Assembly (NCBI GenBank): GCA_009733575.1 | Contig: ML769765.1 | Span: forward strand, 1 to 59,729 | From: Gymnopus androsaceus JB14 | Taxonomy: Eukaryota; Basidiomycota; Agaricomycetes; Agaricales; Omphalotaceae | Length of the DNA stretch: 59,729 nucleotides | Reading direction: 5' to 3' | Shown: one piece after another, positions 9,850 to 19,671 of the stretch | How positions within the stretch are numbered: the stretch's first letter is position 1 | Layout: each line of letters starts with the position of its first letter | The notes under the pieces: model-generated | Databases searched by the model: none | What the model was told of the DNA's origin: nothing | The model's input: only the letters and a program-made list of their open reading frames with translations | Program-made: the position numbers and the translations under genes

Positions 9850-10983
9850 CACATACCCATCTTATGGTTATAGAAGTTCTTGTGAAGTTCATGCCGAGTC
9901 CGGAAAACCTCAAAGACCTTGTCGAGGTCTTTATATTCGTAGCATATCTGCTTCTCTATGACGCGCGCAGATTCAATCAAGCTACAGGTATAAACTGAAT
10001 ACACACATCTTATGAAAGATGTCTGTGAAAAACGGACCGAGAAACTTGAAGCTTGATTGGGTCACCGATGGCAAGAGAGTCGCGTTGAATGTAATCCAAC
10101 CTAAAACATTCAAACAGTTAAAAGGATGTTCGCAACGATGTCGAATAGAAATGCCTTTTCCGTCCTAGGACCCATTAGCTCAGCATCAAAGGAGTTGGGA
10201 AAGATACTTACCTGCACCTGTCATGATCACCAGCGATCAACGCCTTGATAAACACGACATCCTTTGGCGGAATGGCAATCTTTTTCTGAGCGATGAGGAA
10301 GTCCAGCATCATCTCTGAGCCTTCTTCATGCGTCCACTTTGAGTTTGGTCTGAGAGAGCAGAGACTTAGGAAACGTATAGAACTCGAATATGGATAGAAT
10401 TACAAGACGTGCGGGATGAACACGCCATCCCATACATGGCTCCATGGTCCATGTCCAAGGTCATGACACAGACCCACTAGAGTGACGCACTGGACATCCC
10501 GGTCAGTTATCCTAAGCTCTGGCTGGCTTCGTTGAAGGGCTGTGACCAGGAGTCAAGCGAGATGAGCGACACCTATGGGTGTATAGGTTTATTAAAGCTA
10601 CAAAGATGATAGACAGCAGCTGCGTACCTATGCAGTGTCCAAATCGGTTGTGCGAAGCACCTGTTCAAATAACGTTTCACAGTAAAAAAAAACCAATCCG
10701 CGATTTCAAAAAAAAAACCATTACCTGCCCAGACATAATAAGTCGTGCCTAGCTGTTTTATCGACCGCAACCTCTGGAAAACAGGCCTGCGAAAGAATCA
10801 GAATCAGGCTTTTAGATGAATTCAAGGACATACGAGTCGATAAACTTGGCCACCATCGTGGTGATAAGAACTGCGCCAACATGCGTTTTCCATTCAGTGG
10901 TGCCACTGCTGCGATTCCAAATACTACTACTCACTAAGATCGTGGACCGGATCCTTGATGAAACGAGGGCTGCTGGATTCCAT
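9850..10983 (-). pseudogene. SAMHD1-like dNTP triphosphohydrolase, decayed and 3'-truncated
   Basis: SAMHD1-type HD-domain enzymes hydrolyse dNTPs to nucleosides and triphosphate. Start ATG at 10983 (MESSSPRFIKDPVHD). Exons, each with canonical ends and compatible phase, lie at 10935-10983, 10834-10870, 10725-10786, 10628-10660, 10404-10572 and 10212-10349; poorer exons follow at about 10130-10164, 10041-10105 and 9850-9990. Visible motifs are KFIDSPVFQRLRSIKQLG, GASHNRFGH, the metal-binding [10 protein letters not shown] (near 10440-10470) and KWTHEEGSEMM. The segment FRTRHELHKNFYNHK is near 9870-9915. The gene carries an in-frame TGA (VAHLA-stop-LLVTAL, about 10555), lacks the segment around the expected KRNG-DVDKW, and lacks the C-terminal region. 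It lies inside the large transposon. Confidence 0.85.
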
Positions 10984-11528
10984 GGAGATGACCGAAAAGA
11001 CAAAGAGGCAAAGAACGAAGGTGGAAGTTTGGGACAAAGAACGAATATTGTAGATGGCGCTGGTGCTGGTGCAGCTACCGGAGCAGGAGCAGGAGTAGGA
11101 GTCGATGTTGTCGCACGCGGAGCGACTGAGCTTGCTGGCGCCGTCGATGTCGTAGCCGATGGAGTTTGATAATGACGATACTCGTATGAGGGCACATATT
11201 GAGACATGTACTGCCTCTGAGTAGGCGGCGCGACAGTGGTCGGAGTCGAAGGCATTGTCACTCTGAAGGTCGACGTGAAAGATGAACGCTGAGCATTGTT
11301 CAACACAGACTGCGGCGTTGTTTTCGATATCGGTGAGTTTACTCTCGGAGCAGGATTGGTCGAATTCGAATTTGTGTTATTATTATTGGAAATAAAGGTG
11401 GAATTGGAAGGAGAAGTTGAAGTCGACTGAGTCTGGCTAGAAGTCGAAGGTCCAACATAGTGCGCGTATTGTCCTTGGTGATGGTTGAGGACATGATGAA
11501 CCAAATGAGAATGCGGCTGATGCGACAT
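10984..11528 (-). CDS. Hypothetical low-complexity Ser/Thr/Pro/Ala-rich ORF
   Basis: Minus-strand frame from ATG at 11528 (MSHQPHSHLVHHVLNHHQ), rich in Ser, Thr, Asn, Gln and later Pro/Ala repeats (TPTPAPAPVAAP near 11070-11110). The frame stays open into the SAMHD1-like exons in a different register, so its true 3' end is unknown. No domain is recognised. It could be a genuine disordered protein, an upstream exon joined to the SAMHD1-like gene, or chance low complexity. The GCT/GGA-repeat nature makes long open frames likely by chance. Confidence 0.25.
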
Positions 11529-14111
11529 TCTTTCCGTCTTCAATTTCACGACAGAAACAAAATAAGATCGTGGATGTGAGTCCCTGGGGTCAATAGAGGA
11601 AATGGACAACGGGAAAGGGTCGGTAAGGTGGCAGAGGACGAAGAACGGCAAGGAATATTTTGAAACGCTTACTACCAGTATCAGTACTGTGAAAAAAACG
11701 GGGCTTTCTTCGGAGTGCGGAGCAATATTCAGGTCTCCAAGTCGAAAGCATATAATTCGAGACCATTCTACATTCCGTGACCAAGCGTCCTCTCTGAACA
11801 GACTTGTGAATTGTACAGAGATACAGAAAGCCAAAATTTGCTCACCAAAAAATACACTTTTGAGCACCGTTGTCCAATCAGCCTACAATAATAGCTTGGA
11901 TAAACATACAGAAACTACCTTCATGTCTTTTAAGGAAGACATGAGACCCAGAGAGCAGTAGACGAAGTCAGTTGTCGCCACACTTGAGTGAACGAAAACA
12001 AGAAGGCAGCGTGAGAACGCGTTGAACGACGGGCGCTTTGTCGACGATCGTTGTTCAGCACAACTCACCAAATATGAAGATGAGCTTGGATAACTCTCGG
12101 ACCCTCCGGATATTGTTCTTAATGGTATATCGCAAATTCTGAGTGAAAACAGCATCAAAATTCAAGCAAAATAGCCTGCAGCATGATTAAAATAGGTATC
12201 CCAACTTCAGTGCACTGTGTATAGCGAGCTCGACAATGAAAAAACTAAGATACGGACTTCAACGTTTGGGGATGGGATATTGGGTACTATATAAACATAA
12301 CGAGTGAAATTGAACCTGTTCAGATCAGTCAAGGCTAACTCGACAAGGTTATACTTACTTTCAAGTAAAGTTACTCTACCAAAGACACGTTAAGCAGTGT
12401 CGAGAATTATATCGTTGTTCAGTAAACGAGATTGTGTTATATAATGTACTTAAAGTGTATTAATCCTGGTAGACATTAAAATCGAGCGTATAACGGCCCC
12501 AGAGCATTGTTAATTGAGCAGACAAACTAGCCGTGGTGATATTCAAGCGTCGGGGGCGTCCTTACCAGCTACTATCAAGGGTATTTTACTTATTAAGCGA
12601 AGTTCCTCGAGTAAAAGAGACTAAATATATGTATTAAGTCGATCCCGATGGGTCCGGATGGTATCTATTATCATCTCTCTACTTGAGACCGTCGTTCAAA
12701 ACGACGAACTCGAAAGAAACGCTTGTTAAGCGCCCACGGACCGTGTTTCCGAACGTGATTCGATTTTGCTCTCTACGTTCATGAATTACCACCCAAGACT
12801 CTTTCAGGCTCATGGTACGTTTTTTTGAACTTGTTTCTGGTGCTTACTTGGAAGTTTCTTACTTGGCTATAGCTTCATCTTCTCCGAAAATCGATTCGTC
12901 ACTTTTTTTAATCTGAATTTTCATGTTGCTACAGAGGTATTCAAGCACAATCTCAATCAATTCACCCAAGACTCTCCCCACTTAAGGAAAGATTGGCCAG
13001 TGCATTAAACATACGTGGCAAGGTAGCAGATTTCAAGCATCATCACTGCGGACGAAGGTGGATCTGCGAGGTCGACGACCACTACCGCGAACGCTACATC
13101 TTTCAAACAGCCCCACATCATTGGTTGTCAGTCGGTCAGTCGATTTTCTGCGGTTAGTTCTTGCTAGCTGGTCTGGTCTTTCCTCATCATCGCGCTCTAC
13201 ATTCCACATTCGCATATCCACTCTACATTCGCGCATGCGCACGAGCTCGACATCTCAAGCCTCAAGCTTATGGTCATACAGCTTTACGAGGGTTTCTCCT
13301 CTCCTCCTCTCGTTCCACTCGACGCAAATACGAACACAACAGAAAGAGGATTTGGCCATTCAATCCTCTTCCGGTGGTTTTGCACCTTGCGGTCAGCGAT
13401 AGATCTGTGGATTTGCGGTCTAAAGAAGGGATTGAGAAGGAAGGAAGGACGTTGAGTGGAACAAAACTACTATAAAAGTGCGACCGAAACAGAGGCAAAG
13501 GTACGTAGTTTACTGTCTAGCGCGGAACATGATGCCTGGACTAATCGTACGCCGCCCCAGGATTAGCCACTATCAACGAGCGGAATCTCAGTAAAAGCAC
13601 ACAGAAATTCGAATCCAAATTCATAATACCCTCACTATTATCCCGTTCCACACGTTCTCGCCACCCACTAATCCGTGAGCTCAAATCTACTCTATCTATC
13701 TTGTACTAAGTGTACTAACAATCTCGTTCCATCGTTCACAGCTTCGCCTCAATATCCCTCTCGCCAAATCCAACAAGACACAACCCCCACATCTATGCCT
13801 ATAGTGCTCGAGCGGAATACCACCCGAACTCAAGATTGAACACAATCTCCTCCGGCACTTGATCTAATAAGAGGGCTAGAGGCGATACGGTTACGAAGAG
13901 CTCGCAGGGAGAGCTCATGGCTACGGTATGTACTTGAGCTGTTGATCATTGCATTTGACTCATTTCGTTGTGTAGCTTCTTAATCGATTCCGTCCGCTCG
14001 ATCCAAGGTCACTCACATTTTATTCACACCCGTGCACACCCAGGCATAAAGTAACATATCGGTGCGTGTCAATTTTTCGAAACTTTACAGACGCTCATGA
14101 TACTCTTTCAG
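11529..14111. other. Stretch within the large element without a recognisable gene
   Basis: Several short overlapping ORFs occur but none shows a known domain. A small hairpin CATGTCTT/AAGACATG lies at 11922-11942. TTTCCTCATCAT followed by GCGCT near 13180-13195 also occurs inside the MULE element near 8486-8503, so some sequence is shared. Intron-like GT/AG signals around 12800-12950 and 13926 hint at decayed exons, unresolved. Confidence 0.35.
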
Positions 14112-14553
14112 TGCAACGTGGAGGTAGAGTCAAAAACATCGTCGTGGGTATCTTTCCCCCACGACAAACGTCTGGTTGGTGAATCGCCTCCCATGCCAAG
14201 TTCGGGGAGCTTAACGTGGGCCTCTTCAAGAAGACTATGATGCATGTGGAGCAGGTTCTCAAGGATGCAAGTATCATGAAGGATGACATCGACGAGGTAT
14301 GTTTCCGTGTTAATGTTTCTTTCTTTCTTTTTCACCAACCGAAGATAGTCCTCGTCCTTGTACTCCTAAGGTCAACAGCTTCTCAACCTCAGCCTTCCTA
14401 GGGTATCACGATGAGGCCATTGTTTATGGTGCCACTAGGGTGGTATTCTCTTTGGAAGGAACTGCCGATGTTTTCCTCGTCCACCCTCTCGTTATGATCG
14501 AGCTTATCCCTTGTAAGATTGCCATTCCTTTCTACCGTGAAATCTCAAATGTG
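14112..14553 (+). pseudogene. HSP70/BiP chaperone remnant with internal deletions
   Basis: Hsp70 is an ATP-driven chaperone; here only scattered pieces remain. An acceptor at 14111 is followed by QRGGRVKNI and then, after a frame change, TSSWVSFPHDKRLVGES, both from the start of the ATPase domain. The sequence then jumps to KFGELNVGLFKKTM-HVEQVLKDASIMKDDIDE (14193-14295), from late in that domain; about 240 residues are missing. A GTATGT donor ends this exon. From 14401 come DEAIVYGATRVVFSLEGTAD and LIPCKIAIPFY, matching DEAVAYGAA through LIPRNT-IP with another gap. The wording is closest to ER-type BiP/Kar2. It cannot make a functional chaperone. Confidence 0.8.
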
Positions 14554-14815
14554 AGTTTAATTGTCTTTCTCGTGAAACATTTTCTGACTTTCATTCTCCG
14601 ATTCCTGCATGGAATTCCCTCAAAAAAATTGGACCGAGCCAGTATATTGGTTGTCGGCGGCAGTCGAGAAGCTGAATGAATAGCAGAAGCACTCCGCGAT
14701 TTTGAGAGCGCAGAAGGAAGATGAAGGAGCCCGGTGTAATAATATACTTATATATTATATTATATTAAATTGTATTATCTAACAATATAGATTATTTTGG
14801 ACACACGAATCTTGG
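14554..14815. other. Non-coding, AT-rich spacer
   Basis: Possible decayed end of the HSP70 remnant (an ORF runs to 14679), then an AT-rich TATATTA tract at 14740-14790. Nothing else recognised. Confidence 0.4.
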
Positions 14816-15060
14816 GCATATGTGCCAGTCAGTCTGCTATACAATATCTAATGTCTTGGTGAAGTGGTCTAACTGGTCTAATTTGGCGCTAAAGTTGCTC
14901 AATTACGAGTGGTCTCATGTTCGATCCTTGGTCTGAATCTGAAATAATGTTTTTACCAGGACCAGGCCTCCCGGATGGGTGGCCGGGTCCGGTGATCTCA
15001 ACGCCGGCGGTTCAACCTAGATTGTCCCAATTGGGAATAGATTACTTTAATCTATATCTA
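14816..15060 (+). repeat. tRNA-derived SINE-like repeat
   Basis: TGGTGAAGTGG at 14857-14867 matches the pol III A box and GTTCGATCC at 14919-14927 the B box. The spacing of about 50 nt and the leader suggest a tRNA-Leu/Ser-like head followed by an unrelated body. A similar arrangement occurs at 17743-17779. Element ends are not fixed. Confidence 0.5.
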
Positions 15061-15138
15061 CGACCAGTAGATTAGCCATTGTAATTAATAATAGTGGACC
15101 ATTGGGGAACTGCCCAAGATATTAAATTAAGGGATTTA

Positions 15139-15232
15139 GCCTATATCTGAGTGCTTGAGCAATTCCCCTTGTTGATCACATCAGACCTTGGGTTATTCCC
15201 CAAGCTGATGTGATCGCTAGCTGCCATGGCTG
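15139..15232 (-). repeat. Right terminal inverted repeat of the 12.9-kb element
   Basis: Read in reverse it begins CAGCCATGGCAGCTAGC. It carries the same hairpin arms GATCACATCAG/CTGATGTGATCA and the same downstream CAAGGG and ATATAGG blocks as the left end. Confidence 0.7.
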
Positions 15233-15239
15233 CATTACA
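15233..15239. repeat. Right copy of 7-bp target duplication CATTACA
   Basis: Identical to 2314-2320; Ty3 coding resumes here in frame with the protease. Confidence 0.75.
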
Positions 15240-16190
15240 TTCCGAAACTCTCAACAAGTTGCATCACTACTGACGTCACTTCCACCGGTGCCTTCGGTAC
15301 TGCCGGGAAAATCTTCTTCTCCTTTGGAGAAACCTTCTGTTCCCGTTCCCGTGGTGAGTCCCATTACTGGTTCTCCCTGTGGAAGTTGCTCTCACACCAC
15401 TCCTCGGCCTCTCACCGAGAAATTTCCTTTTGAACCTACCCTTTGGTCGCTCACCAAATGGCTTCATGGCTGGAGAAAGACGATGTTGATATCGCTTTCG
15501 TCAGCGCCGCTGCCTTTCACCGAATCTGTAAAGATTCTGGCACTGAACCACTTCTCATTCGAGTGGTACACTCCGAAGTACTCGCCCGGGCAGCTGAATC
15601 TTCGGCTTTGGAAGCTCCGAAGGATGCACCTGACATTCCTGAAGAGTATCTTGACTTCGCTGATGTTTTCGATGAAGTAGAAGCTGATGTGCTAGCTGAG
15701 CACCGGCCTTACGACCTAAAGATCAAATTGGAGGACGGCGCCGAGCCGCTGCTCGGCCGCATTATTCCTCTTTCTCCAAGAGAGTTGGAAGCTCTCCACA
15801 ATTTCCTTGACACACACCTCAAAACTGGTTTCATTGCGCCATTGAACTCCCCTCACGGCGCTCTCGTACTCTTTGCACCGAAGAAGGACAGCAAGTTACA
15901 GTTGTGTGTGGACTTCCGAGGTCTGAATAAGATCACGAAAAAGGACCGCTATCTGCTTCCGCTCATCTCAGACCTACTGGATGCACCAAAGAAAGCGCGA
16001 ATTTACACCAAGATCGACCTCAAACACGCATATCACCTTGTCCGAATAAACAAGGGAGACGAATGGAAAACAACCTTCCAAACCCGCTGGGGTTCGTATG
16101 AATGGAATGTCATGCCGTTTGGACTCACTAACGCTCCCGCCGCTTGGCAACGTTTCATCAACAACGTCTTAGTGGACCTCATCGACGTGA
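15234..16190 (+). pseudogene. pol: Ty3/gypsy pol, linker and N-terminal reverse transcriptase
   Basis: Continuation of the split Ty3 element. A proline/serine-rich linker (ITFRNSQQVASLLTSLPPVP) reads in the protease frame. After a frame change near 15430 the reverse transcriptase region is open. It shows AFVSAAAFHRICK, DIPEEYLDFADVFDE, a typical RT fingers segment (FIAPLNSPHGALVLFAPKKD), LCVDFRGLN (15908-15934), YTKIDLKHAYH (first catalytic aspartate) and FGLTNAPAAWQRFIN. It ends just before the expected YLDD motif, where sequence switches to Ty1/copia at about 16190. RNase H, integrase and 3' LTR of this element are absent from the window. Confidence 0.85.
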
Positions 16191-16404
16191 ATGTGCACTC
16201 CTTATTGCCAATTCTGATTCTGTATCTGCCCGTTCTAAACATATTGATATCCGTTATCACTTCATTTGCACTGAGCTTGACAATGGTTCATTTGTTATGA
16301 TTTGGTGTTCAACTCTAGATATGATTGCTGATATATTCACAAAATCCCTCCCTTCCGATCTACATTACAAACACTGTGCATCTCTTGGGCTTATTTCGCA
16401 TTGA
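16191..16404 (+). pseudogene. Ty1/copia pol C-terminus (end of RNase H)
   Basis: Frame +1 relative to the preceding Ty3 RT: RSKHIDIRYHFI, then DMIADIFTKSLP and KHCASLGL, the standard end of copia RNase H, stop TGA at 16402-16404. It is 5'-truncated by the junction with Ty3. It is followed by a purine-rich tract and an LTR, exactly as in a copia 3' end. Confidence 0.85.
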
Positions 16405-16451
16405 TTCTTTTTGCTCTTCTTGGACTCTACCTTATTTGTCCACTGGGGGTG

Positions 16452-16761
16452 TGTTGGACTCCAAGTTCCTTAGCGCCATGTTGCATCCTCTTTTGGTTTA
16501 GTCCATTTTCACATGTGACTGCATAGTTTATATGCCCCGCATTCCCACACTCACTCCTCAGCTGTTGCTCTCATCTTGTTTGCACTCTGAGGGGTAAGTT
16601 TAGCTTTCTTGACATACCTATGGACTTATACTTACAACTATTTAGTTTTTCCGTTTTCTGTCTTTGTCTCTAGGTATTTAATACAGCTGTTGCTCTCATC
16701 TCATTTGCACTCTGAGGGTTTTTCCGTTTCCCGTCTTCGTCTCTAGACTTGATGTCCAACA
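16452..16761 (+). mobile_element. Copia 3' LTR (310 bp)
   Basis: Starts TGTTGGAC after the polypurine-like ctgggggtg (16443-16451) and ends GTCCAACA, giving perfect 8-bp inverted ends. Internally CAGCTGTTGCTCTCATCT (16559 and 16683) and TTTTTCCGTTT/GTCTCTAG blocks occur twice, so the LTR contains a tandem duplication. No 5' LTR or target duplication can be paired in the window. Confidence 0.8.
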
Positions 16762-17266
16762 GCTCCTCAACTTGAAAACCCATTGGCTGGGGCTTATCGC
16801 AAATGGAGGGCCGTTCCAGACTTGCTTGAAATGAGGTGAACCTTGAAAACCATTCCACCCATGAAATGAATCTTGATTTCGGGATTGCTCTTTTGATGAA
16901 TTGTGATGCTGTAAGTGTACGGTTTGCTCCGACACTTGTGATTTAGGTAGTTTAGGGTTCTAGACAAAACTCTCTCTCTCTCTTTCCTTTCTCTTTCTTT
17001 TCCATCTTGAAAAAACTTGAAAACACCCATTTCTCCACAGACATAAACCATCAGCCATTAATTCCAAGTTCTACATACATTGAGGTTACTTGTCATTTTA
17101 ATATGGTAATGCATCCTTTATATTTACACAAAAAGGCAGCTACAGGGCAATCTCGTTATTCTCAGCCATCCATCACAAAACCCATTAACCCACACAACAG
17201 TGTCTGACAGTGGTGATAGATGGTCATTGACCAATGTCATGGTGAATAGACTACAATAATATTGAA
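16762..17266. other. Flank of copia LTR, no gene recognised
   Basis: Contains a CT-rich run (ctctctctctctcttt, 16970-16985). Minus-strand frames are open over 16696-17051 but show no known domain. Confidence 0.4.
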
Positions 17267-17385
17267 CATCAGCAAAACCTGGATGTTCGCCATAGCAAGG
17301 TCCCCCTCTGTGCAGCTCTGTACAGAGCTGTGCAGAGCTGCACAGAGGGGGATCTTGCTATGGGATCACCCAGGTTTTGCTGATG
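17267..17385. mobile_element. 119-bp foldback MITE, CATCAGCAAAACCTGG family, copy 1
   Basis: Ends CATCAGCAAAACCTGG and its reverse complement. The interior (CCATAGCAAG, CCCCCTCTGTGCAG and their complements) pairs almost fully, so the element folds into one long hairpin. AA flanks both ends (2-bp duplication possible). A second, longer member lies at 56753-57455. Confidence 0.85.
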
Positions 17386-18284
17386 AAACTCTAGCAAGAT
17401 GTAGGCAGTGTCTACTGTAGCCATGCTGCTGGGCCATTAACACCCTTTCACCACCTTATTTAGTGGTTGACACCATTTACCATTGATTTTAGCAATCAAC
17501 ATCTTTCAGCATTGTTCCTAAACCATTGGCATCTTTTCAACATCATTCTCAACCATTGACATGTTCAACATTGACTCACCATTTCCTTTGGGATGCCTCT
17601 GAGGTGAAGCTCACACATGATATATATTATCTGAACTAATTATAGGAGCTAGATACATAGATAATAGAGGAGAGGAAGCAGTTAAGTATACATCTGAAAA
17701 CCTATATAGGACACTAAGAAGGCTGTCCTATAAATGACATCTTGGCAAAGTACAGCTACTTGCCTCATGGGTTCAATTCTTGGACTTGGTAAATTTAAGA
17801 AATTCAAAAATATTGGGCAGGGCTGGCAATGTGTGGGCCGGTAGGTGCCCTGCTCCATATTATTTTTTAGTTTTGTTTTAGGCTCCTTTGAAAGAAGCAT
17901 AATAATCAATCTAATTGATGTCAATTGCCTCCATTGATGTTGATGGTGTCAATTGCAAGTCAATTGCTCACCATGGTGTTTTCCTGGTGTCCGGCAATAG
18001 TGAGGGTCAACACTGTTTTACAACAGTGTCAACTACCAACATTATGGTAGGATACTAACATCTTGGGGGATAATCAATAGGCAGTGTTGGGTAATAGACA
18101 TATGCTGGGGGGTTTCATGATGTCTTGTTGAGTACTGCCTGGTCGGACGTACTTAAATGATAGGCCTAAAAGCAACCTAAAAGTCAGATTCCCTAGCCCC
18201 ATTCCTTCTCAGAGTTGACTCTCATCTCATTTAGTTTGCTTGTTCTTCCTCCTTGACTCGCAGGTTGCTGTCATCGATTCAACA
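17386..18284. other. Repeat-rich spacer with a SINE-like head
   Basis: At 17743-17753 (TGGCAAAGTAC) and 17769-17779 (GGGTTCAATTC) there are A- and B-box-like motifs at normal tRNA spacing, suggesting a second SINE. Words like ACCATTGACAT recur at 17465-17570. A small hairpin ACACTGTTTT/AACAGTGT lies near 18009. No gene recognised. Confidence 0.4.
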
Positions 18285-19182
18285 ATGGCTTTCCTTTCTC
18301 TTTTCAGATTGGTGACATTCAGTGAGTTAATTTCCCTTCCTGTTTGCTGGGCACACTGTTGACCACCGAATTACAGTTGCCACCCTCGTGTGCGCCATAA
18401 TCGTCCTTGGGCTAGCCGCGCACCTAACCTCTTTGACTGAGGAGGCCCGAGGAGGCTACTTTGTGTTTGCGGCTATGGCTATTGCAGTTGCAGTTCTGAC
18501 GATTATTACATTGCCCGTTATGTATGTTCATCGTCATGCATCCGAGATGTTTCTTCCTTATGCTCATCTCTTTCAAGGATTGGCGTTGATTTTGCCCGCC
18601 GTGGCGCCTTTACGTCCATGGTCCTCGTTGAGCTCATCTGGATTTTCATTTTATGGATTCTCTGGATCTCCGCTGCTGCCCTTGCCTCACAGGAGGACGA
18701 ATTCGTGTTTGGGGACGGTAACAGCTGCGACTTCGCGGATTGTGAGTATTCTATGAAATAAAACTGCAAGGCTTTTTGTTAATGTTTATTTTGTATAGCT
18801 AATACAGCTACTGGGTGCCATGAATTCGCAGCCATCGAAGCATTTAGTTTCTTGGCTTGGATCTTATGTGAGTTAAATTCATTTCTGTTCTTGTGGTCGT
18901 CGTTGAATATTTTCTCTTCCAGTAATGGGCTACAATATTACTCTGCTCGTCTACGCTATTGTAGGTCACACTCGTGGAAACCGCACCTGGTTCTCTACTG
19001 TCGGAGACGGACTCTTGACTCGTCGTGATGATGCGCCTGCGTCTGGTTATCAGCCGAACCCAGTGTCTGACAAACAAACCCCAGTATCGACAGGAGGCGC
19101 ATACAGCACCACAGCACCATCGTCGATGCAGTATCCTCCCCAGCAACAACAATACCCCCAGCCCATGACGGCTCAGGTATAA
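18285..19182 (+). CDS. MARVEL-type four-helix membrane protein
   Basis: Five exons join in frame: 18285-18321, 18377-18521, 18578-18741, 18799-18867 and 18923-19182 (stop TAA). The product starts MAFLSLFRLVTF and has four hydrophobic segments: IATLVCAIIVLGLAAHL, YFVFAAMAIAVAVLTIITLPVM, MVLVELIWIFILWILWISAAALA, and a last one ending LMGYNITLLVYAIVGH. A glutamine/proline-rich cytosolic tail ends QYPQPMTAQV. This layout and the acidic Cys-containing loop (FGDGNSCDF) fit fungal MARVEL-domain proteins of the plasma membrane or eisosome-like domains. The exact role is unknown. It is the first well-preserved gene to the right of the transposon cluster. Confidence 0.8.
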
Positions 19183-19671
19183 TTGAAGCAGCACAAAATT
19201 AGCGTGAAAGATTCGGACTAATCATTGCTGATACCTGAACCCTTTCGCCCGCTAGCTCGTACCTCCATGGGCTCGAGATTTCATTACATCGCTGTCCGCT
19301 CTCCGTTGTATTGCATCTCGAGTTCCAATTGTATTTTATTCTGTTCTCCAATTTAATGACAATTATCCGGCTTTTCATGAACAACGCTGCTTGAACCCGA
19401 CGATCCCTGAAAAACAACCTCCCGAGTGCCCCGAGGACCACCGGTCTGGCACAGCAGACTTGTTCTAATTATTATTGAATCCTTTTCTTTCCAAATCCTG
19501 TATATAAGTACTCGAGTAGAGTTACAAGTTTGATATAAGTACAGCAACAAATTACAAGTGGGTACAAATACAATAATCTGTAGCAACAGCTAAAGCTACT
19601 ATATCGATACAACAGTCCCTTTCCAGTCCGCTACCATTCATACCGCATATCACGGACAATCGTGTTTTAAT
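19183..19671. other. Convergent 3' regions, no gene recognised
   Basis: Spacer between the ends of the MARVEL gene (plus) and the HAM1-like gene (minus). Nothing coding is supported. Confidence 0.5.

Larger units (their letters stand above)
2321..15232. mobile_element. Large (12.9 kb) TIR DNA transposon inserted in Ty3 pol
   Basis: The interval is flanked by CATTACA on both sides and begins and ends with imperfect inverted repeats of about 95 bp (2321-2416 and 15139-15232). Deleting one target copy plus the interval (12,919 nt) restores Ty3 pol in frame: protease residues R-T-I-T run into F-R-N-S. The insert encodes a transposase-like protein with an exonuclease domain on the minus strand. 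It also holds nested MITEs, a SAMHD1-like pseudogene, an HSP70 pseudogene and SINE-like pieces. Superfamily is not assigned: a 7-bp duplication is compatible with a few groups only. Alternative: several successive insertions whose outer pair happens to be inverted. The frame continuity argues that the whole interval is foreign to the Ty3 element either way. Confidence 0.7.

Noticed and set aside
14816..14945. Functional tRNA gene
   Set aside because: A and B boxes are present, but no acceptor stem pairs and the box spacing is long; called SINE-like instead.
2321..15232. Reading the large insert as a Starship or Helitron
   Set aside because: No tyrosine-recombinase captain gene and no Rep/helicase were seen; the inverted termini and short target duplication fit a DDE-type cut-and-paste element better.
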